In this document: piece by piece, positions 16,901 through 24,731 of the stretch
Layout of the letters: every line of letters starts with the position of its first letter
How positions within the stretch are numbered: the first letter of the stretch is position 1
Assembly: GCF_000761215.1 (NCBI RefSeq)
Contig: NZ_CP009438.1
Span: forward strand, 3,341,001-3,405,000
Reading direction: 5' to 3'
Length of the DNA stretch: 64,000 bases
Origin: Streptomyces glaucescens
GTDB taxonomy: Bacteria > Actinomycetota > Actinomycetes > Streptomycetales > Streptomycetaceae
The notes under the pieces: generated by a model
Database searches by the model: none
Seen by the model: the letters and a program-made list of their open reading frames with translations, nothing else
What the model was told of the DNA's origin: nothing
Position numbers and translations under genes: made by a program

Positions 16901-17899
16901 TCACGCCGCCGCGTCGAACCCGGTGTCCCGCGCCAGCTTCTTCAGCTCCAGCAGCGCGTGCTTCTCGATCTGACGGATGCGTTCGCGGGTCAGTCCGTGC
17001 TCCTTGCCGACCTCGGTCAGCGTGCGCTCGCGCCCGTCCTCGATGCCGTACCGCATCTTGATGATGGAGGCGGTGCGCTGGTCCAGGCGGCCGATCAGGT
17101 CGTCCAGTTCCTCACTGCGCAGCAGCGTCAGCACCGACTGCTCGGGCGAGACGGCGGAGGTGTCCTCCAGCAGGTCGCCGAACTGGGTCTCGCCCTCGTC
17201 GTCCACCGACATGTTCAGGGAGACCGGGTCACGGGCCCAGTCGAGCACGTCGGTGACGCGCTCCGGCGTCGAGCCGAGCTCCGCGGCGATCTCGGCGGGC
17301 TCGGGCTCCCGGCCGTGCTCACGGTTGAACTCGCGCTGCACGCGGCGGATCCGGCCCAGCTCCTCCACCAGGTGGACGGGGAGCCGGATGGTGCGCGACT
17401 GGTCGGCTATGGACCGGGTGATCGCCTGTCGGATCCACCAGGTGGCGTACGTGGAGAACTTGAAGCCCTTGCGGTAGTCGAACTTCTCGACCGCGCGGAC
17501 CAGGCCGGCGTTGCCCTCCTGGATCAGGTCGAGCAGCGGCAGACCGCTGCGCGGGTACCGGCGGGCGACGGCGACGACCAGGCGGAGGTTGGAGCGGATG
17601 AAGATGTCCTTGGCCCGCTCCCCCTCGGCGACCAGGGCTTCGAGCTCCTCACGGGTGGCGTCGGCCTTGGACTCCTCGTACCCGTCCAGGACCTGCTGTG
17701 CGAACACACCCGCTTCGATGATCTGGGACAGCTCGACCTCCTTTGCGGCGTCGAGCAGCGGCGTCCGCGCGATCTCGTCCAGGTACATGCCGACCAGATC
17801 GCGGTCCGCGATCTCGCCGCCATGGGCGCGAACACTGCTTGCCGCGTCGAGGGTCTCGCCGGTGGCGGACGTACGACGGGCGACGGCACGGGTTGCCAT
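16901..17899 (-). CDS. hrdD: RNA polymerase sigma factor HrdD (group 2 sigma-70)
   Basis: 332-aa non-essential homologue of the principal sigma factor. Short N-terminus without region 1.1, then region 1.2 (about 35-48, DLVGMYLDEIARTPLL), region 2 (about 98-170, with FIRSNLRLVVAVARRY and FSTYATWWIRQAITRSIADQ for -10 melting), region 3, and region 4 (about 265-325, ending LTRERIRQIEKHALLELKKL). Length and sequence fit S. coelicolor HrdD. It is preceded by a sigma-R type promoter, agreeing with known stress control of hrdD. Confidence 0.93.
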   Translation of the reverse strand: MATRAVARRTSATGETLDAASSVRAHGGEIADRDLVGMYLDEIARTPLLDAAKEVELSQIIEAGVFAQQVLDGYEESKADATREELEALVAEGERAKDIFIRSNLRLVVAVARRYPRSGLPLLDLIQEGNAGLVRAVEKFDYRKGFKFSTYATWWIRQAITRSIADQSRTIRLPVHLVEELGRIRRVQREFNREHGREPEPAEIAAELGSTPERVTDVLDWARDPVSLNMSVDDEGETQFGDLLEDTSAVSPEQSVLTLLRSEELDDLIGRLDQRTASIIKMRYGIEDGRERTLTEVGKEHGLTRERIRQIEKHALLELKKLARDTGFDAAA

Positions 17900-18029
17900 G
17901 CGTGCTCCCTTGCGATGGTGAGGTCAGCGGGTGGTCCTTCGGACGCTCGGCGCTCGGCCCGGGACCGTGAACCCTGTTCTCACGAACCTGTTCTCGATCC
18001 ACGTCCGAGTGCCCTGCATCCGATGGAAA

Positions 18030-18057
18030 CAACGACTGGAATCCGGACAGAATTCCC
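18030..18057 (-). promoter_or_regulatory. Sigma-R type promoter of hrdD
   Basis: On the minus strand GGGAAT (plus 18052-18057) and GTTG (plus 18030-18033) are separated by exactly 18 bp, matching the sigma-R consensus GGGAAT-N18-GTT. hrdD is a known target of thiol-stress and envelope-stress ECF sigma factors in S. coelicolor, supporting the call. Confidence 0.85.
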
Positions 18058-18238
18058 AAGCCGCCCCTCAAATTTTCTGATCATGCAGTACCCTGTCCGG
18101 CCACAGCACCCGACGCGGTGCCGCAGGGACGACGGAGCCGCAGGTCACGCGGGGATTCGGGCTCCTTGGCCGGGTTCCCGCCGGCCCCTCCCCCACCCCC
18201 GCGCTTGAGACGGCCGTCACACCGTCGGCGGATCCGGC

Positions 18239-18276
18239 GCCGGACTCCCGGCCGGATCCCGGAGCCGGAGTCCGGC
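18239..18276 (-). terminator. Hairpin downstream of the dioxygenase gene
   Basis: 10-bp stem GCCGGACTCC / GGAGTCCGGC with an 18-base GC-rich loop, about 65 bp after the stop codon. Confidence 0.55.
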
Positions 18277-18341
18277 ACCGGGGTGCGGCACCGGAGTTCC
18301 CACCCGGTGAGACGGGCCGTACCGCCCCGGAGGTTGCCCGC

Positions 18342-19145
18342 TCAGCCGAACTGCACGGACCGTTTGGCCAGCCCCATCCAGAACCCGTCGATCACCGACT
18401 TCTGTTCCGCCAGCTCGCCGGCCGCGTCCGCCGCGCCCAGGGTCACGAAGAGCGGGGCGAAGTGCTCGGTGCGGGGATGGGCGTAGCGGCCCGCGGGGGC
18501 CTTGTTCAGGAAGTCCAGCAGGGCGTCGACGTCCCGCGCCGCGAGCGCCCGCCGGCCCCAGTCGTCGAACTCGGCCGACCAGCCGGGCACTCCCGGGCCG
18601 GTGTGCCGCAGGGCGGCGAGGTTGTGGGTGAAGAAGCCGGAGCCGACGATCAGTACGCCCTCGTCGCGCAGCGGGGCCAGCTTGCGGCCGATCTCCATCA
18701 GCCGCACCGGGTCGAGGGTCGGCAGCGAGACCTGGAGGACGGGGATGTCGGCGTCCGGGTACATCTCGACGAGCGGGACGTACGCGCCGTGGTCGAGGCC
18801 CCGGTCCGGGATGTCCTGGACGGGCATGCCGGGGGCGCGCAGCAGCTTGCGCACGGATGCGGCGAGCGCGGGGGCGCCGGGGGCCTCGTAGCGGACGCGG
18901 TAGTAGTGCTCGGGGAAGCCCCAGAAGTCGTGGACCAGCGGGACCGTCTCGGTGGCGGCGAGGGCGAGCGGGGCTTCCTCCCAGTGGGCGGAGACCATCA
19001 GGATCGCCTTGGGCCGCGGCAGGGCGGCGGCCCACGCGGCGAGTTCGGCGGGCCAGACCGGGTCGTCCGCGAGCGGCGGGGCACCGTGGCTGAGGTAGAG
19101 GGCGGGCATGCGCTCGGGCATGCGCTCCTGGGTGGTGGCGGACAT
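18342..19145 (-). CDS. DODA-type extradiol aromatic ring-opening dioxygenase
   Basis: 267-aa member of the LigB/4,5-DOPA dioxygenase family (YgiD-like). N-terminal PALYLSHGAPPLADDP, VSAHWEE near residue 50, DHGAYVPL near residue 118, and GSGFFTHNL with the conserved metal-ligand histidines. The substrate is probably a catechol, but in bacteria it is often unassigned. ATG at 19145 chosen because upstream codons have no homology. Divergent from a MarR regulator across two operator-like repeats. Confidence 0.88.
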   Translation of the reverse strand: MSATTQERMPERMPALYLSHGAPPLADDPVWPAELAAWAAALPRPKAILMVSAHWEEAPLALAATETVPLVHDFWGFPEHYYRVRYEAPGAPALAASVRKLLRAPGMPVQDIPDRGLDHGAYVPLVEMYPDADIPVLQVSLPTLDPVRLMEIGRKLAPLRDEGVLIVGSGFFTHNLAALRHTGPGVPGWSAEFDDWGRRALAARDVDALLDFLNKAPAGRYAHPRTEHFAPLFVTLGAADAAGELAEQKSVIDGFWMGLAKRSVQFG

Positions 19146-19202
19146 GTCCGGCGACTCCCTCCGGAGAACGAGGAAAGGTGGGGCGGCGACCGCCGCGAGG
19201 AT

Positions 19203-19260
19203 GCTTGAACCTTCAAGCGTCACTTCTCCCACCGTACGCCCCGTTTGTTCAACGTTCAAG
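19203..19260. promoter_or_regulatory. Two MarR operator-like repeats
   Basis: GCTTGAA-CC-TTCAAGC (19203-19218) is a perfect dyad. A second site (19245-19260), read on the minus strand, shares the core CTTGAACNTT. They lie in the 139-bp divergent promoter region; the second precedes TAGAGT (19272-19277), a candidate -10 for the MarR gene. Confidence 0.65.
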
Positions 19261-19284
19261 GAGCGGCCTCGTAGAGTGGAAAGC

Positions 19285-19797
19285 ATGAACACGGCACCCG
19301 CACCCGAATCGGCGGAGCCCCGCTGGCTCACCGCCGAGGAGCAGCACGTCTGGCGCGCGTACATCGAGGCCGCCACCCTGCTCGAGGACCATCTCGACCG
19401 TCAGCTCCAGCGTGACGCGGGAATGCCGCACGTGTACTACGGCCTCCTGGTGAAACTCGCCGAAGCCCCGCGCCGCCGGCTGCGGATGACCGAACTCGCC
19501 AGGTACGCCAAGATCACCCGCTCCCGGCTCTCGCACGCGGTCGCCCGCCTGGAGAAGAACGGCTGGGTCCGCCGCGAGGACTGCCCCTCCGACAAGCGGG
19601 GCCAGTTCGCCGTCCTCACCGAGGAGGGCATGGAGGTGCTGCGCCGGTCCGCGCCCGGCCATGTGGCCGCCGTACGCCAGGCCGTCTTCGACCGGCTCAC
19701 CCCCGAACAGCAGAAGTCCCTCGGCGAGATCATGACGATCGTCGCCGAGGGACTTCAGCCCAGTGGAGCGGGAGCGGACCTGCCGTGGCTCAGGTGA
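19285..19797 (+). CDS. MarR family transcriptional regulator
   Basis: 170-aa winged-helix regulator. The DNA-binding core is at residues about 55-110 (RMTELARYAKITRSRLSHAVARLEKNGWVRREDCPSDKRGQFAVLTEEG), with dimerisation helices at both ends. The ATG at 19285 has GGAAAG just upstream. Divergent from the ring-opening dioxygenase, so regulation by an aromatic ligand is likely though not shown. Confidence 0.9.
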   Translation: MNTAPAPESAEPRWLTAEEQHVWRAYIEAATLLEDHLDRQLQRDAGMPHVYYGLLVKLAEAPRRRLRMTELARYAKITRSRLSHAVARLEKNGWVRREDCPSDKRGQFAVLTEEGMEVLRRSAPGHVAAVRQAVFDRLTPEQQKSLGEIMTIVAEGLQPSGAGADLPWLR

Positions 19798-19817
19798 GGC
19801 GTCCGGTCACCCGAGCC

Positions 19818-19864
19818 GATGCCGGTCCGGTGCGGAGTCCCCTGCTCCGCACCGGACCGGCATC
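19818..19864. terminator. Bidirectional terminator between the MarR and MFS genes
   Basis: 20-bp perfect stem (19818-19837 with 19845-19864) and a 7-base loop, midway between two convergent stop codons. Confidence 0.92.
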
Positions 19865-19876
19865 GGGTTCCGCAGG

Positions 19877-21460
19877 TCAGTGCGCGATCACCGGCACCGG
19901 CAGCTCGTCGTCGGCCGTGGCGTCCGCGCCGGAACCCGCACCCGGGCCGGTGACCGTGGCGCCGCCCGGACGGCCGGCGTTGACCAGGGTCAGGGCGATC
20001 GCCGCGGCCACGACCAGGATGCCGACCGCGAACCAGATGGCGCTGGTGTAGCCCTCCACCATGGCCTCCAGCTGCACCAGCTGCTGCTGGGAGCGGGAGG
20101 TCGCCGAGCCGATGTGGTCGGTGATGTACGACGTGGTCGCCGAGGCGGCGATCGTGTTCAGCAGGGCCGTACCGATCGCGCCGCCGACCTGCTGCGAGGT
20201 GTTCACCATCGCGGAGGCCACACCGGCGTCCCGCGCCTGCACGCCCTGCGTGGACAGGGACATCGCCGGCATGAACGCCGTACCCATGCCGAGGCCGAGC
20301 AGCAGCATCGCCGGCATCAGCAGCGCGGCGTACGAGGAGTCGATCTCCATCTGCGTCAGCAGCAGCATGCCGAGGGCGGCGACCAGGAAGCCCGGGCCCA
20401 TCAGCAGCCGGGGCGCGACCCGGGTCATCAGACGGGTGCCGATCTGGGTGGAGCCCGTGATCATGCCCGCGATCATCGGCAGGAAGGCGAAGCCCGTCTT
20501 GACCGGTGAGTACCCCTTCACGACCTGCAGGTAGTAGGTCAGGAAGAGGAACAGGCCGAACATCGCGATGACCGCGAGGCCGAGCGAGAGGTAGACACCG
20601 CCGCGGTTGCGCTCGGTGATCACGCGCAGCGGCAGCAGCGGCGCCTTCACCTTGGCTTCGACCAGCACGAACGCGAGCAGCAGCACGGCCGAGGCGACGA
20701 ACATCGCGACGGTGACCGTGTCGCTCCAGCCGTCGGACTCGGCCCGGGTGAAGCCGTAGACCAGCGCGACCAGGCCGAGGGTGGACAGGACCACGCCCGG
20801 GATGTCGAGCGGGGAGCGGTTGCGGCCGCCCTCCGGCTCACGGATGACCAGCCACGCACCGGCCGCGGCGGCCACGGCGAACGGGATGTTGACGAAGAAG
20901 GTCCAGCGCCAGTCCAGGTACTCGGTGAGGAAACCGCCGAGGATGAGACCCACGGCGCCACCGCCACCGGCGATCGCACCGTAGATGCCGAACGCCTTGG
21001 CGCGCTCCTTGGCGTCGGTGAACATCACCGCGAGCAGCGAGAGCGCGGCCGGCGCGAGCAGCGCGCCGAACACGCCCTGCAGGGCGCGGGCACCGAACAT
21101 CATCGCCTCGTTGGTGGCCGCCCCGCCGAGCGCGGACGCCGCGGCGAAACCGGCCAGGCCGACGAGGAAGGCGTTCTTACGGCCCCACAGGTCGGCGATC
21201 CGGCCGCCGAACAGCAGCAGTCCGCCGAACGCGAGGGCGTACGCCGTGACCACCCACTGGCGGTTGCCGTCCGAGATGCCCAGGTCCTGCTGGGCGGAGG
21301 GCAGGGCGATGTTCACGATCGTCGCGTCGAGCACGACCATCAGCTGGGCGAGCGCGATGAAGACGAGCGCTTTCCAGCGCCCTGGGTCGGGGGCGGGTAT
21401 GCCGGAGTGACCGGAGGCGGAGCCGGGGCCGGAGGAGGCCTTGGCGGCTGCTTGAGACAT
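19877..21460 (-). CDS. DHA2-type (14-TMS) MFS drug exporter
   Basis: 527-aa exporter. Residues from about 30 read ALVFIALAQLMVVLDATIVNIALPSA, the DHA2 motif in TM1; GGRIADLWGRKNAFL is in loop 2-3, and about fourteen hydrophobic segments follow. Neither ATG 21460 (MSQAAAKAS) nor the in-frame GTG four codons upstream has a good ribosome site. A TetR gene lies 126 bp upstream in the same direction and is the likely regulator. Confidence 0.9.
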   Translation of the reverse strand: MSQAAAKASSGPGSASGHSGIPAPDPGRWKALVFIALAQLMVVLDATIVNIALPSAQQDLGISDGNRQWVVTAYALAFGGLLLFGGRIADLWGRKNAFLVGLAGFAAASALGGAATNEAMMFGARALQGVFGALLAPAALSLLAVMFTDAKERAKAFGIYGAIAGGGGAVGLILGGFLTEYLDWRWTFFVNIPFAVAAAAGAWLVIREPEGGRNRSPLDIPGVVLSTLGLVALVYGFTRAESDGWSDTVTVAMFVASAVLLLAFVLVEAKVKAPLLPLRVITERNRGGVYLSLGLAVIAMFGLFLFLTYYLQVVKGYSPVKTGFAFLPMIAGMITGSTQIGTRLMTRVAPRLLMGPGFLVAALGMLLLTQMEIDSSYAALLMPAMLLLGLGMGTAFMPAMSLSTQGVQARDAGVASAMVNTSQQVGGAIGTALLNTIAASATTSYITDHIGSATSRSQQQLVQLEAMVEGYTSAIWFAVGILVVAAAIALTLVNAGRPGGATVTGPGAGSGADATADDELPVPVIAH

Positions 21461-21586
21461 GGAGGTACCCACTTCGGAAGTTCGTGACGGAAAAAAGCGA
21501 GCTAAGGGACGAAAAAAGGGACCGGTGAGGGACGGCGCGTCACCGTCGACGGCCGCAGGGCGCTGAGATCGGATCGCTCGGGCGGG

Positions 21587-22231
21587 TCAGGGGCGGCGGA
21601 GATCCTCCATGGTCACGGCCGCGCCCGGCAGTACGGAGCGGGCCGGAGCCCGCAGCCCGTCCAGGAACAGCTGGAGATGACGGTGGACGAAGCGGTCGGC
21701 ACTCGGGCAGGCCGTACCGGCCGGGGGCCGGCTGAGCTGGGCGACGGCGACCATCAGATCGCCGACACCGACGTCGGGACGGAGCTGACCGGCCGTCTTG
21801 GCCCGGTCCATGACCTCACCCACCAGTTCCTCGAAGCGCTGTCGCGCGGCCTCCAGGTCCGGGTGGTTCTGGTCGAAGGTGCTGCTGACCATGGGGCACA
21901 GCGCGCTGATCCGCTCGTCGGCGGCGGCGTGCGCGATGCGCTCCAGGGCGGCGAAGGCGTCACCGGTCTCCGCGAGGGCCTGCTCGGCCGCGTGCACCGT
22001 CCGGTCGATGACGGAGCAGACGACCTCGCGGACCAGCGAGTCCCGGTCCGGGAAGTTGCGGTACACCGTGGCGTTGCCGACACCGGCGCGGCGGGCGATC
22101 TCGTCGAGCGGCACATCGGGGCCGAACTCGACGAACATCTCCCGGGCGGCGGTGACGATCCGCTCCCGGTTCCGCAGGGCGTCGGCGCGCGGCCGGGTCG
22201 CCTTGCGGCGCGCGGGGGTTGCGGTCTGCAC
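21587..22231 (-). CDS. TetR family regulator, probably of the adjacent MFS exporter
   Basis: 214-aa regulator. HTH at residues about 20-70 (NRERIVTAAREMFVEFGPDVPLDEIARRAGVGNATVYRNFPDRDSL), followed by a TetR_C ligand domain. GTG at 22231 is preferred because CAGGAG sits 6 bases upstream; the ATG 22 codons earlier has no ribosome site. Palindromes upstream suggest autoregulation. Confidence 0.88.
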   Translation of the reverse strand: MQTATPARRKATRPRADALRNRERIVTAAREMFVEFGPDVPLDEIARRAGVGNATVYRNFPDRDSLVREVVCSVIDRTVHAAEQALAETGDAFAALERIAHAAADERISALCPMVSSTFDQNHPDLEAARQRFEELVGEVMDRAKTAGQLRPDVGVGDLMVAVAQLSRPPAGTACPSADRFVHRHLQLFLDGLRAPARSVLPGAAVTMEDLRRP

Positions 22232-22286
22232 GGCGTACTCCTGGGTCGAAGGGCTGCTGGGTGCCCTGGCGATCCGGGGAAGGACT

Positions 22287-22331
22287 CCCCGTTTCACGCG
22301 GACGCTGGGTTAAACGGGGATTCGATCCCCG
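22287..22331. promoter_or_regulatory. Inverted repeats upstream of the TetR gene
   Basis: CGGGGAT-TCG-ATCCCCG (22315-22331) is a perfect dyad. A second, wider repeat pairs CCCCGTTT (22287-22294) with AAACGGGG (22312-22319), sharing the same half-site. Likely TetR operators. Confidence 0.6.
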
Positions 22332-22496
22332 CTTATTTCCCGACGGCGCGGAAAGTTCGCGTGACCTGAGTCACATCCCTACCGCCGGGAAACCCACGAT
22401 CGGTCTCGTCCAACGCGCGCCCGGCCCCCTCGCGTCACAGGGTGATCGCAGGGGTGCAGCCGGGAACGGCGGCTGCCTGGAGCGAAAGGTCCATGC

Positions 22497-24101
22497 ATGC
22501 AGCCGCAGCCGTCCAGCCGACACATATGCCGGACACGACGCGCGCGGCACGGACAGGAACCGCCGCATGGGGAACGGCACGGGGCGGAACCGACGGCGAC
22601 GGCTGCTGCGGCGACCGCGGGGGCGGCAACGGCCGGGGCGCAGCGGCCCGGACAGCACCGCGGGGAAGCGGAGGCAGCGGAGGCAGCGGAGGCAGCGGGG
22701 GGAGCGACCGGGGCGGCGGGGGCCGCCGGGACGGCGGGGGCCCCCGGGGCCGCTGGGGTCATCGGGGTGGTTGGCGAGGCCAGGGCGGCGGGGACGACCG
22801 GAACGGCGGAAGCAGCCGGTGGCCGCGAGCCCTCGACCGGACGGCGGACGCGGCGCTGGGCCGCCCTCGCCGCGGTGGCCGCACTGACGGCGACGGTCAG
22901 CACCTCCGCCGGCACCGCCCACATCCCGCACGACCCGGCCACGGCCGGCGCCCGCCCCCTCAGCGCGTCGCACACCTCCGCCCTCGCCCCCTGCATGATC
23001 AACAGCCATCCGGACGTCCAGATGACGGAGGGCATCCCCACGCCCGGCGGCTACGCGCCCTCCACGGGCACGGTCCGTGCCCTCACCCTGATGATCGACT
23101 TCCCGGACGCACCGGGCGCCGGGAAGGCGCTCGACCGCTTCCGCGAGTTCTTCCCGCAGACCCAGGAATGGTTCCGCACCAGCTCCTACGGCCGCCTGGA
23201 CTACCGCCCGGACGCCCCCGTCCGCCGCTGGCTGCGCATGCCCCAGCCCTTCGAGGCGTACGGCATAGAGCGCGGCGCGCCCTTCGACCCCGGCTACCGC
23301 AAGCTGGTCCAGGACATCGTGGCAGTGGCCGACCCGAAGGTCGACTTCTCGTCGTACGACCTGCTGAACGTGCTGGTCACCCCGAACGCCGGCCCGTCCG
23401 CCCTGGACACCGTCCTGTCGGTGACGTTCGCCGGCAACGCCGAGGCCCCCACGGCCGACGGCGTGCCCGTCGCCAACGCGTCCTTCGTCTACTCCCGCCA
23501 GGACGACGGCTCCGGCACCTACGACCGCACCGGCTACCGCGTCCTGCCCCACGAGAACGGGCACGTCTTCGGCCTGCCCGACCTCTACACCCAGGACGGC
23601 GGCGGCGCCGTCGGCCACTGGGACATCATGAGCGAGGACTGGGGCGCCAACAACGACCTGCTCGGCTGGCACAAGTGGAAGCTGGGCTGGCTGGACGCGG
23701 CCCAGGTGTCCTGCGCGTCCGCACGCGGCACCAGCGAGCACACCCTCACCCCGCTGGCCCACCCCGGCGGCCCCAAACTCCTCTTCGTCCCCTTCGACCG
23801 CCGCGCCGGCTACGCCGTCGAACTGCGCACCCGCGGGGGCAACGACGAGGTGGTGTGCCGCCCCGGTGTCCTCATCTACAAGGTCGACTCCACCGTCGAC
23901 ACCGGCCAGGGCCCGGTCAAGGTCTACGACTCCCGCCGGGACAGCGGCGGCTGCACCCGCAGCCCCAACGTCCACGCGGAACTCTCCGACGCCCCCTTCT
24001 CCCCCGGCGAGACCTTCAAGGACCCCGAGCGGGGCATCCGCATCTCGGTGACCTCGGCCGACCGCAACGGCGACCACACCGTCCGCGTCACCCGCGACTG
24101 A
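22497..24101 (+). CDS. Secreted M6 family (immune inhibitor A-like) metalloprotease
   Basis: 534-aa predicted zinc endopeptidase. The catalytic motif HENGHVFGLPD (residues 352-362) gives zinc ligands His352, His356 and Asp362 with catalytic Glu353; a Met-turn WDIMSEDWG follows at about 375. Secretion is suggested by RRTRRW followed by a hydrophobic stretch (about 121-136). The first ~115 residues are Ala/Gly low complexity with collagen-like GAxGxxG triplets, so a later GTG (22767) is a possible true start; ATG 22497 is kept because AAAGG lies 7 bases upstream. Stands alone on the plus strand. Confidence 0.85.
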   Translation: MQPQPSSRHICRTRRARHGQEPPHGERHGAEPTATAAAATAGAATAGAQRPGQHRGEAEAAEAAEAAGGATGAAGAAGTAGAPGAAGVIGVVGEARAAGTTGTAEAAGGREPSTGRRTRRWAALAAVAALTATVSTSAGTAHIPHDPATAGARPLSASHTSALAPCMINSHPDVQMTEGIPTPGGYAPSTGTVRALTLMIDFPDAPGAGKALDRFREFFPQTQEWFRTSSYGRLDYRPDAPVRRWLRMPQPFEAYGIERGAPFDPGYRKLVQDIVAVADPKVDFSSYDLLNVLVTPNAGPSALDTVLSVTFAGNAEAPTADGVPVANASFVYSRQDDGSGTYDRTGYRVLPHENGHVFGLPDLYTQDGGGAVGHWDIMSEDWGANNDLLGWHKWKLGWLDAAQVSCASARGTSEHTLTPLAHPGGPKLLFVPFDRRAGYAVELRTRGGNDEVVCRPGVLIYKVDSTVDTGQGPVKVYDSRRDSGGCTRSPNVHAELSDAPFSPGETFKDPERGIRISVTSADRNGDHTVRVTRD

Positions 24102-24139
24102 CCACCCGGGACCCTCCCCCGACCGCCCGGACCGCCCGC

Positions 24140-24145
24140 TACACT
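24140..24145 (+). promoter_or_regulatory. -10 element of the tRNA-Arg promoter
   Basis: TACACT about 37 bp before the mature tRNA 5' end, the expected place for a short tRNA leader. The -35 is not clear. Confidence 0.45.
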
Positions 24146-24181
24146 GACGGCGGTGACACGGGCACTGCCCACCCTCACCAC

Positions 24182-24254
24182 GCCTTCGTAGCTCAGGGGA
24201 TAGAGCACCGCTCTCCTAAAGCGGGTGTCGCAGGTTCGAATCCTGCCGGGGGCA
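24182..24254 (+). tRNA. tRNA-Arg(CCU)
   Basis: 73-nt cloverleaf. Acceptor arms GCCTTCG / CGGGGGC pair with two G-U pairs; anticodon stem CCGCT/AGCGG with loop CTCCTAA, so the anticodon CCU is at 24215-24217; T arm GCAGG-TTCGAAT-CCTGC; discriminator A. CCA is not encoded. It decodes AGG, a rare codon here. Confidence 0.95.
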
Positions 24255-24272
24255 CAGCGTTGAGCAGGGCGG

Positions 24273-24311
24273 AGGCCCCGGAGCTCCCAGGTCAGGGAGG
24301 GTCCGGGGCCT
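24273..24311 (+). terminator. Terminator of tRNA-Arg
   Basis: Outer stem AGGCCCCGGA / TCCGGGGCCT (24273-24282 with 24302-24311) plus an inner CTCCC/GGGAG stem, 19 bp after the tRNA. Confidence 0.85.
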
Positions 24312-24444
24312 GCCTCGTGGCGCTGGCGCCCAGTCTGCCTACGGTCTCAGTACACCCTGACTACGCCCCTCTTGGCGGGACGCGTCTCCTAGATATCGCC
24401 TAACGCATCATGGAGTTACCGCAGGCAGGGCCACATGCGAGCAG

Positions 24445-24472
24445 CCCCCGCGCTCCCATCGGGAGGCGGGGG
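24445..24472. terminator. Strong hairpin between the tRNA and its decayed copy
   Basis: CCCCCGC and CTCCC pair with GGGAG and GCGGGGG around a 3-base loop, with one bulged G. Which transcript it ends is not evident; it may be left from a lost element. Confidence 0.55.
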
Positions 24473-24561
24473 TCGCCTGTGCCGGGGCGTCCCGGACGGG
24501 GGCGCTTTGTCAACACCAGTTCTTCTGAAGCGAGTAGCCACCCGCTTCCCCGGCTGGCGGC

Positions 24562-24638
24562 GCCGCAGCTCAGGCCTGGGACCACCCAGTCTCTCTCCTT
24601 GAAAGCGGGTGGCGCACGTTCGAAGCCTGCCGGGAGCA
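24562..24638 (+). pseudogene. Degenerate duplicate of tRNA-Arg(CCU), possible att remnant
   Basis: About 77 bp resembling the tRNA 380 bp upstream: GCTCAGG of the D arm, CTCTCCT plus AAAGCGGGTG of the anticodon arm, and GTTCGAA, CCTGCCGGG and GCAC of the T arm and 3' end are kept. Insertions in the anticodon loop and mismatches in both stems would prevent folding. A 3'-tRNA duplicate is what site-specific integration leaves behind; no integrase remains between the copies. Confidence 0.75.
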
Positions 24639-24731
24639 CGGGCAGAAGGCCCGGCTCGGGAGGGGTTTTCTCCCGGGCCGGGCCCTCGGCGTGTGTGGGG
24701 TCGGGTGCCCGCCGTGTCGGGGGTGCTGCTC

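Larger units (their letters stand above)
17900..18341. other. 442-bp region upstream of hrdD
   Basis: Contains the sigma-R promoter (18030-18057), giving an hrdD leader of roughly 125 nt, and the dioxygenase-side hairpin at 18239-18276. No gene is seen in it. Confidence 0.7.

Noticed and set aside
24562-24638. Second functional tRNA-Arg
   Set aside because: Anticodon loop has extra bases and the acceptor and D stems do not pair, so it is scored as a decayed copy.
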